This document shows, one piece after another, positions 46,237-55,997 of a DNA stretch of 64,000 nucleotides (positions are counted from its first letter, which is position 1; each line of letters begins with the position of its first letter). A program made the translations under genes and the position numbers. The notes below the pieces were generated by a model. The model had not been told where the DNA came from. It searched no databases and saw only the letters and a program-made list of their open reading frames with translations. This DNA is from Pseudomonas ovata (GTDB lineage Bacteria > Pseudomonadota > Gammaproteobacteria > Pseudomonadales > Pseudomonadaceae): positions 1 through 64,000 of the forward strand of contig NZ_QFFU01000008.1 in the NCBI RefSeq assembly GCF_003131185.1, read 5' to 3'.

Positions 46237-47489
46237 TGGCTGGGCTCCCCATAGGCGAAGTACAGACGCGCACTGATCAGCGCTCGCTGCTCTTCTACGT
46301 CGATCTGTTTGAGGCGGGCTTCGATGAGTTCACGTCGGGCGGCAACCACCGCGTTTAAATCGCCCTTGCCTGCACGGTAACTGGCCATGCTGAGTTCGAC
46401 CTTTTCCTTGGCCAGCGGCACCAGGCTTTCCTGATTTCTGCGTACGGCACGATTCAGACGCTCATAGTCAGCCAGTTCATTTTCCAGCTGCTGTGTATGC
46501 TCGCGTGACAGCGCTTCGCGCTCGGCCTCCAATTGGTTAAGCTCAGCCTGCTTGGCCGCAATCCTGGGGTTTTGGCGAGAGTCGGGAAATAGCGGTAAAT
46601 CCCAGGAAAGTTGAACGCTAACCATGTCGCCGAACTGACGGTCACGATGCTGATAATCAAGTTCCCAACTCCAGTCCGACTGCTTTTCCGCTTCGGCTTC
46701 ACAAACTTTGGCTTGCGCTTCGCGGGTCATCGGCGCAAACGCGGCCAACTCGGGGTGGTGTTGCAGCTTATGAGAGTAACTTGAGGTGTCGACGGGCCAT
46801 TCAGGCAAGCTGCCCACAGGCTTGTCGTTGGCGGCGGAGCCAATCCAGCGTTTGAGTGCCGCACGAGCCTGCGCTCTCTGGAGAAACAGATCGTCCTGCT
46901 GCTCCGCCAGTTGAGCTGCTTCCTGCTTGGGTGTCACCGCATCGGCTGGTTGAGCACGGCCACCGGCAATTTGAGCCCGGACGGTATCGCTCAGCAGGCG
47001 GTTTTCTTTGTAGAAGTCCTGGAACAACACATCTTTGCGCTCAACCGAGTAGCTGCTGATCCAGGCCAACGCCGTGGACTGGCGCACCTTCAGACGTTCG
47101 ACTCGACGCTCCGCAGAGGCACGATCAATAGCTGCATCGGCGACTTCGATACGCGCTTTGCGCTTGTCGCTATTGGGCATCTCCTGCCTGACCCCGACCA
47201 TCTGCATGGTCATGAAGTCCTGGTCGATACTCCAACGATCCGGGCCGCCGATGGGGTAGTTCTGCACGCCCACCAAGAGCTTGGGATCAGGTAATTCACC
47301 AGCAGGGATGGCCGTACTGCTGGCGGCCTGAATTTTCGCGTCTTGTGCGGTCAGCGACGGCGCATTGTTTTCTGCCAGCCGCAACGCTTCATCGAGCGTC
47401 AATGCGGCAGCGAAACTCGGCAACGCCAGCACGCTTGCCGCTAGGCCGGCCACGAGAGACCAGCCTGTGCAATTGCACTTGGAGTTCAT
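46233..47489 (-). CDS. cusC: Outer-membrane channel CusC (TolC family)
   Basis: A 418-aa outer-membrane efflux protein with a signal peptide (cleavage near LPSFAAA) and two helical OEP repeats (TALAWISSYS and KVELSMASYRAG regions). It forms the exit duct for CusBA. The start at 47489 (MNSKCNCTGW) is supported by CAGGAA eight bases upstream, rather than a form 10 codons longer. It overlaps cusB by four bases and follows the Met/Cys-rich secreted-protein gene by 99 bp. Confidence 0.9.
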   Translation of the reverse strand: MNSKCNCTGWSLVAGLAASVLALPSFAAALTLDEALRLAENNAPSLTAQDAKIQAASSTAIPAGELPDPKLLVGVQNYPIGGPDRWSIDQDFMTMQMVGVRQEMPNSDKRKARIEVADAAIDRASAERRVERLKVRQSTALAWISSYSVERKDVLFQDFYKENRLLSDTVRAQIAGGRAQPADAVTPKQEAAQLAEQQDDLFLQRAQARAALKRWIGSAANDKPVGSLPEWPVDTSSYSHKLQHHPELAAFAPMTREAQAKVCEAEAEKQSDWSWELDYQHRDRQFGDMVSVQLSWDLPLFPDSRQNPRIAAKQAELNQLEAEREALSREHTQQLENELADYERLNRAVRRNQESLVPLAKEKVELSMASYRAGKGDLNAVVAARRELIEARLKQIDVEEQRALISARLYFAYGEPSQ

Positions 47490-47588
47490 GTTTACGATTC
47501 CTGTAATCATCCACTGCACGCGTCAAAAGACATGCGCGCAGCTAGTCCATCCCGCTAATGCAGAATGAGGCTCAATGTCGGACAGGAA

Positions 47589-47930
47589 TTAAACGCGAGG
47601 GGGTCGCCATACTCCGGACGGGGTATGTACAGGCAATGAATCGCTAGAAAAGGAAAGGACTACAGGATCAAACAGTGTGACAGGGGGCTTAAAGACCGAA
47701 ACTTCCAACATACCGCCTGTTTTGCATTCTTGGCCCGGCTTACAAGGCTTTCCGTGCTCAGAAGGGCTTTTCATGTCGTTGCAGCAGTCCATCTTCATGT
47801 CGTCCATCATCGCCATGCCCATGGTCTTCATGGGGCAAGGTTCTGTGAGTGCCTGAACGCCCGCCATTCCGGACAAGGGAAGCGTCAAGCTGATCAGAAG
47901 AAGCATGCAAAGCCGCAAATAGCGTTTCAT
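47589..47930 (-). CDS. Small Met/Cys-rich secreted protein of the copper region
   Basis: A 113-aa protein with a signal peptide (KRYLRLCMLLLISLTLPLSG) followed by MKTMGMAMMDDMKMDCCNDM, a likely Cu(I)-binding Met/Cys cluster, and further cysteines (CKPGQECKTGG). No named family is certain. It precedes cusCBAF on the same strand, so a periplasmic copper buffer role is a fair inference. A weak CopR-box-like sequence (CTTACAATTG..) lies about 30 bp upstream. Confidence 0.7.
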   Translation of the reverse strand: MKRYLRLCMLLLISLTLPLSGMAGVQALTEPCPMKTMGMAMMDDMKMDCCNDMKSPSEHGKPCKPGQECKTGGMLEVSVFKPPVTLFDPVVLSFSSDSLPVHTPSGVWRPPRV

Positions 47931-48028
47931 AGAGGCGGAGTGTAGTCGGTGCAAATGGGACTTACAATTGGACAGCTAAAAGTGAAGTTTCGACCTGGTA
48001 GCTCTGATTTCGGAGCGTCCCCAGCCTT

Positions 48029-49417
48029 TCACCCATGCGCAACAGGCCAAGCAGGCAGGCTTATCGTAAAAGTCGTTCGCCCTGCAGCGGAAACACACCC
48101 AACGGTGCCGCCATGAGCATCTACTAACGACTTTACAATTGCCAAACCCAGCCCTGCATTGTTTGTAGAGCTCTCCCTTCGCGCAGGGTCAACCCTATAA
48201 AACCGGTCAAACAGCCGAGGTAGATGTTCAGCGGCGATTTCTTCGCCAGGATTTTGCACTGATAAACTGATCATGCTGCCGTACGACTCGATTTTTACAG
48301 AAATGGTGCCACCAGAGGGCGTGTACCGGATCGCATTCGATAGCAAATTGGAAACCATCCTGTCCAGCATAGTCCTGTCACCACGCACCTCACCGTGTCC
48401 AATGACCTGTAGCTTCAAACCGGTGTCATCTGCCAGCAGTTGGTAATACTCCAAGAGCTTCTCCACCACTGACCGAATTTCGACTTTTTCTTTCGCGGGT
48501 AGAACCAGGCCGTTATCAGACTTTGCTAAAAAGAGCATGCCATCGATGATGCTTGAAAGTCGGTTGAGATCTTCCAGATTGGAGTAAAGATTCTCCTCAT
48601 ATATTTCTGGCGCACGCTTTTTTGTGAGAATCACTTCAGTATGTGTTCGCAGATTACTAATTGGCGTACGTAGCTCATGGGCGATATCGGCTGAGAAATT
48701 AGATAATCGAGAAAACGATTCTTCTAGCCGAGCAAGCATGGCATTGAACGAAGTGACGAGTAGCTCAAGCTCACGGGGCACAAAATCCATCGGAATTCGC
48801 TCTTTCAGCGATCCAGCTGACATCGAAGCGGCAACCTGCGTCACCCGTGCGACGGGTTTTAACCCGCTACGCGCAACCAACCAACCCAAGCCGGCGCTGA
48901 CCAACGCACTGATCGCCAAACCTATCACCAACCACCAACGTAAAGTCTCCACGAAATGCATGTGGCTTGTGATATCCATACTCAGCCAGGCCGTCAGTGG
49001 CTCTGATTCATTCACCAAATGAACTTGGGCTTTCATCCCTCGGTACAGATGGCCTCCGTCTGTCCACTCCCACATATCATCATCAGGGGCATCAGGAGGA
49101 ATAGAAGGATGCTGAGCTGCGTTAGAGGTTGCAAAGATCGTTTTTCCCCCCTGCATGACAATCGAGGCTGAGAGTTCCTGGTGCGCCCCCAACAACGCTT
49201 GTAACTGAAGCAATACATCCGAACGGTCAGCTGAGCCAGCTTCACCGTCCATGATTTGACGAATTGATTCGAGCTTTTCTGTCATAGCTTGCCGGTCGAG
49301 TGCCTTGAAGTGATGCCGGCTGAAACCGTCGAAGGTAAAGCCTGCTACCACGAGCACTGCGACTACAGCGCACACAAACATCAGGCTTAGACGAAGCGTT
49401 AGAGACGGGCGCTTCAT
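48029..49417 (-). CDS. copS: Copper-responsive sensor histidine kinase (CopS/CusS)
   Basis: A 462-aa membrane kinase of the heavy-metal (CusS/CopS) subfamily: helix 1 (about 10-28), periplasmic sensor loop (29-160), helix 2 (161-183), HAMP, H-box [13 protein letters not shown] with H247, then N, G1 and G2 boxes ([20 protein letters not shown]). The periplasmic part would sense Cu(I)/Ag(I). It overlaps copR by four bases. The target promoters carry CTTAC..TGTAAT boxes. Confidence 0.9.
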   Translation of the reverse strand: MKRPSLTLRLSLMFVCAVVAVLVVAGFTFDGFSRHHFKALDRQAMTEKLESIRQIMDGEAGSADRSDVLLQLQALLGAHQELSASIVMQGGKTIFATSNAAQHPSIPPDAPDDDMWEWTDGGHLYRGMKAQVHLVNESEPLTAWLSMDITSHMHFVETLRWWLVIGLAISALVSAGLGWLVARSGLKPVARVTQVAASMSAGSLKERIPMDFVPRELELLVTSFNAMLARLEESFSRLSNFSADIAHELRTPISNLRTHTEVILTKKRAPEIYEENLYSNLEDLNRLSSIIDGMLFLAKSDNGLVLPAKEKVEIRSVVEKLLEYYQLLADDTGLKLQVIGHGEVRGDRTMLDRMVSNLLSNAIRYTPSGGTISVKIESYGSMISLSVQNPGEEIAAEHLPRLFDRFYRVDPARRESSTNNAGLGLAIVKSLVDAHGGTVGCVSAAGRTTFTISLPAWPVAHG

Positions 49418-50097
49418 TCTGCGTCCGGGGCATCAAGCATGTAGCCCATGCCTCGCGAGGTCTGAATCAGCTTTGTATCGAAATCATCATCAATCTTGGC
49501 CCTAAGCCTGCGAATGGCGACCTCAATCACGTTGGTATCGCTGTCGAAATTCATATCCCAGACCTGGGATGCGATGAGCGACTTTGAGAGAACCTCCCCT
49601 CTGCGGCGCATCAGCAGTTCCAGCAAAGCAAACTCCTTGGCTGTCAGGTCAATGCGTTGACCTGAGCGCGAGGCCCGACGTTTGAGCAAGTCGACTTCAA
49701 GATCGCCGATTTTGATAGACGTCAGATTGGGAGCACCGGCCCCCCGACGCAGAAGGCTTCTGACGCGAGCGAGTAGCTCAGAAAACGCGAACGGCTTAAC
49801 TAAATAATCATCTGCACCAAGCTCTAAGCCTCTAACGCGGTCATCGACTCCGTCCCTGGCTGTAAGGAATAACACGGGAACCAAGCTTCCAGCTGCACGA
49901 ACACTTTGGATGACCTCCCATCCGTCAATCCCAGGCATCATCACGTCCAGAATCAGAAGGTCGTAGCTCTCGTTCAGCGCCTGATGCAATGCCTCCGTGC
50001 CTGTCACCACCCGGTCGACATTAAAACCCGCCTCCAAAAGTCCTTGCTGGAGATACATTCCAGTTTTGGGTTCGTCTTCTGCTACCAGGATTTTCAT
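49414..50097 (-). CDS. copR: Copper response regulator (CopR/CusR, OmpR family)
   Basis: A 227-aa OmpR-type regulator: receiver with phospho-acceptor D51 ([14 protein letters not shown]), LTARDG and VKPF, and a winged-helix output domain ([20 protein letters not shown]). It would bind the CTTACNNNNNTGTAATC-type boxes seen in this region, including one 60 bp upstream of its own start, giving positive autoregulation. It forms an operon with copS. Confidence 0.92.
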   Translation of the reverse strand: MKILVAEDEPKTGMYLQQGLLEAGFNVDRVVTGTEALHQALNESYDLLILDVMMPGIDGWEVIQSVRAAGSLVPVLFLTARDGVDDRVRGLELGADDYLVKPFAFSELLARVRSLLRRGAGAPNLTSIKIGDLEVDLLKRRASRSGQRIDLTAKEFALLELLMRRRGEVLSKSLIASQVWDMNFDSDTNVIEVAIRRLRAKIDDDFDTKLIQTSRGMGYMLDAPDAE

Positions 50098-50156
50098 GGT
50101 GGAACTCCAGCTGGGCGTACCTCAAGTGTGCTACGAAACCGACAACGATGCGCAAG

Positions 50157-50257
50157 CTGACGCAAATGTAATCGCTCTGACAGGTGGCAGAAAGCGCCTA
50201 GGCACCATGGCATGGAAGGGCGTAAGCAGCTAGACGGCAGCTTACGAAAATGTAATC
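50157..50257. promoter_or_regulatory. Two CopR-box-like operators between copR and the DUF411 gene
   Basis: CTGACGCAAATGTAATC (50157-50173) and CTTACGAAAATGTAATC (50241-50257) share the pattern CTNACNNAAATGTAATC. The first is 60 bp upstream of copR and the second about 117 bp upstream of the divergent DUF411 gene, so both could be CopR-activated. Confidence 0.65.
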
Positions 50258-50373
50258 GGCAATGATCAGTTGTTGCGCTTAACCTACCTTGGAACGGTGC
50301 GGATGCGAGGTAATGAGTCCGGACAAGGAATACATAGCAACCGCGCTACGAAATGTTAGAGAGGTGCATAAAA

Positions 50374-50814
50374 ATGATGAAGCGTAAGTTATTCCTCGCT
50401 ACTGGGCTGATGCTCATGGGCGTTGCACAAGCTGCGGAGCAGCTCAGTATCGATGTCCACCGTGACGCGAATTGCGGATGCTGTAAGGAGTGGGTCAAGC
50501 ACTTGGAATCGAATGGATTCAAGGTGACTGACCATGTGGAAAGCGATATGAGCGCTATCAAGAAAGGGCTGGGTGTGCCGCAGGGATTAGCTTCCTGTCA
50601 CACGGGAGTTATTGGTGGAAAATTCGTAGAAGGCCATGTTCCGGCGGATGAAATTAAGAAGTTGAATGACCGTTCCGACCTTGCAGGGATTGCAGTGCCA
50701 GGCATGCCAGCAGGTTCGCCTGGTATGGACTATGGTCAGAAACATCAACCTTACCAAGTCTTGGGCCTCACCAAGGGTGGTGCGCAAGAGGTGGTCGCTG
50801 ACTACCCGAAATGA
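50374..50814 (+). CDS. Secreted DUF411 metal-binding protein
   Basis: A 146-aa protein with a signal peptide and the DUF411 domain: DANCGCCKEWVKHLESNGFK (CxCC motif) and GLASCHTGVIGGKFVEGHVP. Family members accompany copper-resistance genes and are thought to bind copper in the periplasm; the mechanism is not established. GAGAGG precedes the start; adjacent ATGs at 50374 and 50377 are both possible. It is transcribed away from copRS. Confidence 0.85.
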   Translation: MMKRKLFLATGLMLMGVAQAAEQLSIDVHRDANCGCCKEWVKHLESNGFKVTDHVESDMSAIKKGLGVPQGLASCHTGVIGGKFVEGHVPADEIKKLNDRSDLAGIAVPGMPAGSPGMDYGQKHQPYQVLGLTKGGAQEVVADYPK

Positions 50815-50820
50815 TCGTCA

Positions 50821-50856
50821 CGCAGATCTGAGCGACCAGCGTTGCTCAGATCTGCG
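50821..50856. terminator. Bidirectional hairpin between DUF411 gene and copD
   Basis: CGCAGATCTGAGC-10-GCTCAGATCTGCG is a perfect 13-bp stem lying between the convergent ends of the DUF411 gene and copD. T-runs are short, so it would act mainly by position and stability. Confidence 0.6.
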
Positions 50857-50862
50857 CGGGCA

Positions 50863-51798
50863 TTACCCTTGAGCCATCTCGATTGAAGGGCTTAGCGTTC
50901 CTAGCCAAGCCACCAAGCAAACAATGACAACTGCACAGGTCGATTCAAGCAGCACGCTCTTCTTCAAAGCAGTGACTGCGTCAGAATAATTACCCCCGCT
51001 CACAGAGCGTTCCAGTGAGGGGCTGAGGTAGAAACGATTGAGGGTCGCGAGTCCGAGCATGCCAGCGAACAATATGATTTTCGCTAGGAGGAGAATGCCA
51101 TAGGTACTGGTCACTACATCTGTAATGGTCGGCCCGACAATGAAAAGATAATTAGCGACTCCTGTGAGTATGATCGTAGCCACAATGAACCCGCCCGCTG
51201 TTTCGAATCCTTTGAGCGCCCGAGTCAAAACCCGTACGAGTTGGTCAGGATTACCTCCCCTCATGCTCAGCATCAGAGCAAAGGCGGCCAAGGCTCCAAT
51301 CCAAGCGCCAGCAGCCAGTAAATGGAGAATATCCGCTGCGAAATGCCAGAACCGTCTAGCCCCTTCATCCATCGCCCCGTGACCTGTCCATGGAAGCGTA
51401 GCTAAGGCAATACTGCCCGCTAGGGTAGCAATCCAAAGACTAGCAGATGGCAATCGAGTGCTTTGGCTTACAGCGATTATCACCACTGCAAGCGAGACCA
51501 TACGTGCCATCCAGCTGTAACCGACCTCGGTTTCAGACAGCATCATTTCCAGGTGAGGGAACAGCTCCGCCCAATCGGACGCACCGCTCATGTTTTTCGT
51601 CATGACCAAGAACGTGGCCATAGACAGAAGAATGCCTATAACGGCAGCCCCACTCAGCAGCGACCCGAAATGCAACACCGTTCCCGATACGCGCTCTTTC
51701 CCGCGAAAGCTGTACAGCCCGAACACTGCGAGCCCGAACAGGAGCATCAAATCCAGATAAAGCGCGAGGCGCAGCGCCACATTCAAAGGGTCGCTCAT
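50863..51798 (-). CDS. copD: Copper resistance inner-membrane protein CopD
   Basis: A 311-aa inner-membrane protein with about eight hydrophobic helices and the CopD pattern (FWHFAADILHLLAAGAWIGA, LMLSMRGGNPDQLVRVLTRA). CopD works with CopC in copper uptake or transfer across the inner membrane in P. syringae. The start at 51798 leaves two bases after copC. It is the last gene of copABCD. Confidence 0.9.
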   Translation of the reverse strand: MSDPLNVALRLALYLDLMLLFGLAVFGLYSFRGKERVSGTVLHFGSLLSGAAVIGILLSMATFLVMTKNMSGASDWAELFPHLEMMLSETEVGYSWMARMVSLAVVIIAVSQSTRLPSASLWIATLAGSIALATLPWTGHGAMDEGARRFWHFAADILHLLAAGAWIGALAAFALMLSMRGGNPDQLVRVLTRALKGFETAGGFIVATIILTGVANYLFIVGPTITDVVTSTYGILLLAKIILFAGMLGLATLNRFYLSPSLERSVSGGNYSDAVTALKKSVLLESTCAVVIVCLVAWLGTLSPSIEMAQG

Positions 51799-51800
51799 GC

Positions 51801-52184
51801 TTATTTCACTTTGAAAGTTACGGCACCGGTAATTGGATGAGTGTCGGACGATACTGCCCGCCATTCTACTTTGTAGGTGCCCGTTGTCAGGGGGGATGAA
51901 GGCGTGATTACCATGGTCTTCGGATCATTTCCGCCTGCTACGCTGGCTTTGACACCCATAGGTGAATTCGGCATGCCTGGCATATCAGTCATGATCAGCT
52001 TGGCGCCGGAGAACTGGGTAACCAGGTTTTCGGAAAAATGCAGTTCGATTTTGGAAGGGGCCGCACCGGATTCGCCTTCTGACGGAGTCGAAGACAACAG
52101 CTTCGGGTGAGCTTGAGCGACCGAGCTCAGCAAAATACCGGATGAAAGAGCGACAGCCACTACGCAGGATTTCAAGAACGACAT
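51801..52184 (-). CDS. copC: Periplasmic copper-binding protein CopC
   Basis: A 127-aa protein with a signal peptide cleaved before HPKLLSS, which leaves His1 as the Cu(II) ligand; C-terminal SSDTHPITGAVTF supplies the second histidine and MTDMPGMPNSPMG the Met-rich Cu(I) site. This is the two-site type of CopC. The start at 52184 (MSFLKSCVV) is chosen over an upstream start. It is followed by copD with a two-base gap. Confidence 0.93.
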   Translation of the reverse strand: MSFLKSCVVAVALSSGILLSSVAQAHPKLLSSTPSEGESGAAPSKIELHFSENLVTQFSGAKLIMTDMPGMPNSPMGVKASVAGGNDPKTMVITPSSPLTTGTYKVEWRAVSSDTHPITGAVTFKVK

Positions 52185-52257
52185 GCAAGGCTCCTCACAG
52201 CGCATAGCTGTTGTAATGAGGTTGAGTAATTATTTTTTTGGTGCCATTAACTCTGGT

Positions 52258-53343
52258 TTAGAACCAGACCCGAACGCCTAGCACCAGGCGTGCTTCGTTA
52301 TTGTCTTCGCCTTCCTCGCTGGCGTAGTCAGCCGTTGTTCCATAACTACGATTCCAGGTTACGCCCACGTAAGGAGCGAATTGTGGACGGATCTCGTACC
52401 GGAGCCGCAGACCAATCTCACTTTCTGATAACCCGGAGCCAATGCCACGCTGGGGATCGTTTTTCCCGTAAAAATTGAATTCTGCAGTCGGTTGCAAAAT
52501 GAGCTTATTGGTCAAAAGGATGTCGTAGTCTCCTTCTAGCCGCGCCGCAGTCTGGCCACCTTCGCCCAGATAAGCAGTAGCCTGGGCTTCGAAGTTGTAG
52601 AGCGCCAAGCCCTGGATGCCGAAAGCCGCCCACGTTTGTGGATCACCTGGTTTGAAGTCTTGGCGAACCCCACCGACCAGATCCCACCAGGGACTAATAG
52701 AGTGACCCCACAGCGCTTGCACCTCGGCCTCCTCAGTTTTGCCATTGGTGCGCTCACCCTCAGAACGCAGCCATAGACGGTCAACGTCTCCGCCTATCCA
52801 ACCTTGAGCTTCCCAGTTCAACGCGCTCCCTTCATCAGCATCCTGCCATTCCAATTTTTCGAAAATGAAATACGAGTTAAGAGCGGTGTCATGAACCTCG
52901 TGACCACCAGGCGCGTTGTAAACTGCGGCTCTCTCCGCATCTGTAATTGGCGGTATGGGGGTTCGGCTTTCACTACGAGCCTGCTGCTTGGAGGGCTGCA
53001 TACCCTGCATCTGGCTATGATCCATGCCCTGCATTTGGGAATGATCCATGCCCTTCATCTGGCTGTGATCCATGCCCTGCATTTGCGAATGATCCATGCC
53101 TTTCATCTGCCTGTGATCCATGCCCTGCATTTGGGAATGATCCGTGCTCTTCATCTGGCTGTGATCCATACCCTGCATCTGGGAATGATCCATGCCCGTC
53201 ATCTGGCTGTGATCCATGCTCTGCATTTGCCCGTCGTCTGCAGGCTGAGTGGTGTCAGCGGCTGCCGGCAGAACAAAGCCAAGGCTGAGAGCGACCGTAG
53301 CTACAACCGAGTGAATGCGAGTGCCACAAAAATAGTTGCTCAT
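52258..53343 (-). CDS. copB: Outer-membrane copper resistance protein CopB
   Basis: A 361-aa protein: signal peptide (about 1-29), then nine tandem octapeptides of the MDHSQMxG type (residues 43-114) that bind copper through Met and His, followed by an outer-membrane beta-barrel domain (from about 160) ending in the aromatic VRVWF typical of barrel proteins. It lies 10 bp after copA. The repeat count is likely to vary between strains by slippage. Confidence 0.93.
   Translation of the reverse strand: MSNYFCGTRIHSVVATVALSLGFVLPAAADTTQPADDGQMQSMDHSQMTGMDHSQMQGMDHSQMKSTDHSQMQGMDHRQMKGMDHSQMQGMDHSQMKGMDHSQMQGMDHSQMQGMQPSKQQARSESRTPIPPITDAERAAVYNAPGGHEVHDTALNSYFIFEKLEWQDADEGSALNWEAQGWIGGDVDRLWLRSEGERTNGKTEEAEVQALWGHSISPWWDLVGGVRQDFKPGDPQTWAAFGIQGLALYNFEAQATAYLGEGGQTAARLEGDYDILLTNKLILQPTAEFNFYGKNDPQRGIGSGLSESEIGLRLRYEIRPQFAPYVGVTWNRSYGTTADYASEEGEDNNEARLVLGVRVWF
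53002..53217 (-). repeat. Nine 24-bp tandem repeats in copB
   Basis: Nine near-identical 24-bp units encoding MDHSQM(Q/K/T)G-type octapeptides. Variants TDHSQMQG and MDHRQMKG show decay of individual units. The repetition makes the copper-binding array prone to length change. Confidence 0.9.
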
Positions 53344-53353
53344 AGTCGACCCC

Positions 53354-55219
53354 TTATTCCTCTACTCGCACTTCTCGGAACATACCCATTTCCATGTGGT
53401 ACAGAAGATGGCAATGATAGGCCCAGCGACCGAGTGCATCGGCGGTGACTCTGTAGCTGCGCTTCGATCCTGGCGGCATGTCGATGGTGTGTTTACGAAC
53501 AAGGAATTGGCCATTCTCGTCTTCAAGGTCGCTCCACATCCCATGCAAATGGATGGGGTGCGTCATCATGGTGTCATTAACAAGCACGATCCGAACTCGC
53601 TCGCCATACTTCAGTTTCACTGGCTCGGCATCAGAAAACTTCACCCCGTTGAATGACCAAGAGAACTTTTCCATATGCCCGGTCAGATGCAGTTCGATAG
53701 TTCGGCTTGGCTCACGGCCATCAGGATCTTCAAACGTGCTCCTGAGATCGGAATATGTCAGCACCTTGCGACCGTTCTCCCGAAGGCCCATACCGGGGTC
53801 GTCAAGCTTCGGTGAGGTCGACATCGCTTGCATGTCTACGAGAGGGTTGTTGGCTTCTGTCTTGGGGTGCGACTGCATCTCGCCCATCCCACCCATGCCT
53901 CCCATAGACATTTTGCTGTGATCCATATCGGCCATGCCTTCCATGCCGGACATATCCTGCTTAGCGCCATGGTTCATCGATGTCATGGAGCCGCCGTCCA
54001 TCCCCGACATGCCATCCATCGAACTGTCACCCATGCTGGCCATTTTGCTGTGATCCATTCCAGCCATATCGCCCATTCCGCCCATCGAGCCATGATCCAT
54101 ACCCGCCATGCCCATGTCGGCCATGGTGACGAGAGGACGAGGATCGAGCTCGGGTACAGGTGCGACTAAGCCTGATCGAACAGCCAAAGTACCTCGGGCA
54201 TATCCCGACCGATCCATTGACTGTGCGAACAACGTGTAGGCTTCTTGGGTGGGCTCGACTATTACATCGAACGTCTCAGCTGTGGCTATTCGGAACTCAT
54301 CCACACTCACAGGTTTTACATACTGGCCATCGGCGGCCACCACAGTCATCTTCAGCCCAGGAATACGAACGTCGAAGTAGCTCATTGCCGAGCCATTGAT
54401 GAATCTCAACCTGAGCTTTTCGCCGGGTTTAAAAGTGCCTGTCCAGTTGGAATTCGGGGCGTGGCCGTTCATCAAATAGGTATAGGTCGCGCCACTGACG
54501 TCTGCAATGTCAGTGGGGTTCATCTTCATTTCAGCCCACATCTTGCGATCAGCAACGGTGGCTGACCAACCTTTGTCAGCCACGTCATTTATAAAGTCGC
54601 TAACCGTTCGCTTGTGGGTGTTGTAGTAGTCAGCCTGTTTCTTCAGCGTTTTCATCAACGAGGCCGGATCTTCATCCGTCCAATCGGTAAGCATCACCAC
54701 GTAGTCACGGTCATACACAAACGGCTCGGGATCTTTCGCTTCAATTACTAACGGGCCATATACACCGACCTGTTCTTGAAAGCCGGAATGACTGTGATAC
54801 CAGTATGTTCCGTTCTGCTTGACCTTGAACTGATAGACGTAAGTTCCGTCGGGCTCAATTCCGTGAAAGCTAAGGCCGGGTACACCATCCATATTGGCGG
54901 GAAGAATGATCCCGTGCCAGTGAATGGAAGTCATATCCTTCAGGCGGTTTTTGACGCGCAAAGTAACAGTGTCACCCTCACGCCAGCGCAGGAGGGGCCC
55001 CGGAAGCCCTCCATTGATCGTCAGCGCTGTACGGCGATTGCCTGTAATGTTTACCGGTGTTTCGCCAATAAACAGGTCGAACTCCGTTCCTGACAGGACG
55101 TTCGCTTCCCCGAGGCCAGGCGCAGCCCATACAGGGTTGCGCCAGAGGCCTAAGCCCGCAAGAATTCCGCCTGCGGTGAGGCCTTTTACGAAGGTGCGCC
55201 GAGAGGTGTTGGAGTGCAT
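53354..55219 (-). CDS. copA: Multicopper oxidase CopA (Tat-exported)
   Basis: A 621-aa periplasmic multicopper oxidase. The N-terminus [16 protein letters not shown] is a twin-arginine signal. Copper sites: HWHG (type 2/3), [21 protein letters not shown] and [12 protein letters not shown] (type 1 with axial Met). Met-rich MDHSKMA/GMGDM-type repeats lie before the last domain (about 380-450). The start at 55219 ([10 protein letters not shown]) matches homologues; an in-frame TTG 21 codons upstream is the alternative. It heads copABCD behind a CopR box. Confidence 0.92.
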   Translation of the reverse strand: MHSNTSRRTFVKGLTAGGILAGLGLWRNPVWAAPGLGEANVLSGTEFDLFIGETPVNITGNRRTALTINGGLPGPLLRWREGDTVTLRVKNRLKDMTSIHWHGIILPANMDGVPGLSFHGIEPDGTYVYQFKVKQNGTYWYHSHSGFQEQVGVYGPLVIEAKDPEPFVYDRDYVVMLTDWTDEDPASLMKTLKKQADYYNTHKRTVSDFINDVADKGWSATVADRKMWAEMKMNPTDIADVSGATYTYLMNGHAPNSNWTGTFKPGEKLRLRFINGSAMSYFDVRIPGLKMTVVAADGQYVKPVSVDEFRIATAETFDVIVEPTQEAYTLFAQSMDRSGYARGTLAVRSGLVAPVPELDPRPLVTMADMGMAGMDHGSMGGMGDMAGMDHSKMASMGDSSMDGMSGMDGGSMTSMNHGAKQDMSGMEGMADMDHSKMSMGGMGGMGEMQSHPKTEANNPLVDMQAMSTSPKLDDPGMGLRENGRKVLTYSDLRSTFEDPDGREPSRTIELHLTGHMEKFSWSFNGVKFSDAEPVKLKYGERVRIVLVNDTMMTHPIHLHGMWSDLEDENGQFLVRKHTIDMPPGSKRSYRVTADALGRWAYHCHLLYHMEMGMFREVRVEE

Positions 55220-55341
55220 ACCGATTCGTGTCCCATCAGTCGGACGGAGGCGCGCATTAATGCGCACATTCCGAGGATTCAATCTCTTGATCGCTTGGGC
55301 GATTTCCTACATCGAAGATGCCACAAGCCAGCAAATGAGGT

Positions 55342-55358
55342 AATTACATTTCCGTAAG
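55342..55358 (-). promoter_or_regulatory. CopR-box-like operator upstream of copA
   Basis: AATTACATTTCCGTAAG, in reverse CTTACGGAAATGTAATT, matches the box near copR at 14 of 17 or more positions. It lies 123 bp upstream of copA, between it and the ptrA-like gene. Confidence 0.65.
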
Positions 55359-55367
55359 CTGGGAGAC

Positions 55368-55577
55368 TCAGCATTGATGGTTTGGCTTTTCAGCCACAGG
55401 TTTGTCCTGCGCAACGTCCTCCTTCGGCTGTGTTCTCGAACGCGGGGTGAGCGTGGACATCGCCGTCTCGCGGGCTCGCTCCATGCGCTCAGCTGCACGG
55501 TCGCCCCCGCCCTCAGCAAACGCCAGCGACGATATAGCCAAACTGAATGTAAGAATCAGAACTTTGGTTGCTTTCAT
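55368..55577 (-). CDS. Small secreted PtrA-like protein
   Basis: A 69-aa protein with a signal peptide (TKVLILTFSLAISSLAFAEG) and the segment GGDRAAERMERARETAMSTL, the N-terminal pattern of the PtrA family. PtrA of P. aeruginosa is copper-induced and was reported to repress type III secretion through ExsA; here copper tolerance is the more likely role. GAGGAG seven bases before the ATG at 55577 fixes the start. It lies upstream of copA on the same strand. Confidence 0.72.
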   Translation of the reverse strand: MKATKVLILTFSLAISSLAFAEGGGDRAAERMERARETAMSTLTPRSRTQPKEDVAQDKPVAEKPNHQC

Positions 55578-55681
55578 GGCGCATCTCCTCAACAGAATTA
55601 GCTCTCAGGTAGTCCAGAGAGATTGAGCATCGGCTCAGTGAGGATGATGGGGGCTTGCACCTGTCAGCAGGCTTAGTCTGC

Positions 55682-55698
55682 GATTACAAATTTGACAG
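55682..55698 (-). promoter_or_regulatory. CopR-box-like operator upstream of the ptrA-like gene
   Basis: GATTACAAATTTGACAG, in reverse CTGTCAAATTTGTAATC, fits the CTNNCNNNNNTGTAATC pattern of the copR-proximal box and lies 105 bp upstream of the ptrA-like start. With the box at 55883 it explains part of the 420-bp gene-free stretch 55578-55997. Confidence 0.55.
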
Positions 55699-55882
55699 CG
55701 GCGTTAGCCGGGACTGATCAACATAACGGGAGCGCCAAAGGTGGCTTAGATCGCCGACGATCTACTCCAGCCTTCCACCTGCTCCACGCAATGCCCGCGC
55801 CTGCATGGAAAGCTGAATCTCCAGACCTATGACAGAGAGTGCCGGCTTGATGAGGCAAGCTGAATAGCGAAGGTTCGCCTAC

Positions 55883-55899
55883 CTTACAAAACTGTAATT
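55883..55899 (+). promoter_or_regulatory. CopR-box-like operator upstream of the copper-storage gene
   Basis: CTTACAAAACTGTAATT matches the other boxes and lies 99 bp upstream of the copper-storage protein gene, followed by a T-tract. Confidence 0.6.
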
Positions 55900-55997
55900 T
55901 TTTTCTCGAAACCCAACCAATCTGCCTGGGTCGGACGGAGTGTACCTTCAAGAAAGGTGCATCAACTGAATCGACCGTCGACCTCGGAGAATTAGTT

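Noticed and set aside
47491..47508. TTTACGATTCCTGTAATC as a CopR box for cusC
   Set aside because: The spacer is one base longer than in the other boxes and it overlaps the cusC ribosome-binding site, so it is probably chance.
52990..53230. CRISPR-like array
   Set aside because: Regular 24-bp periodicity with no unique spacers; it is an in-frame protein repeat in copB.
52804..53448. 214-codon His/Leu-rich frame opposite copB
   Set aside because: Its repeat pattern is simply the antisense of the MDHSQM array.
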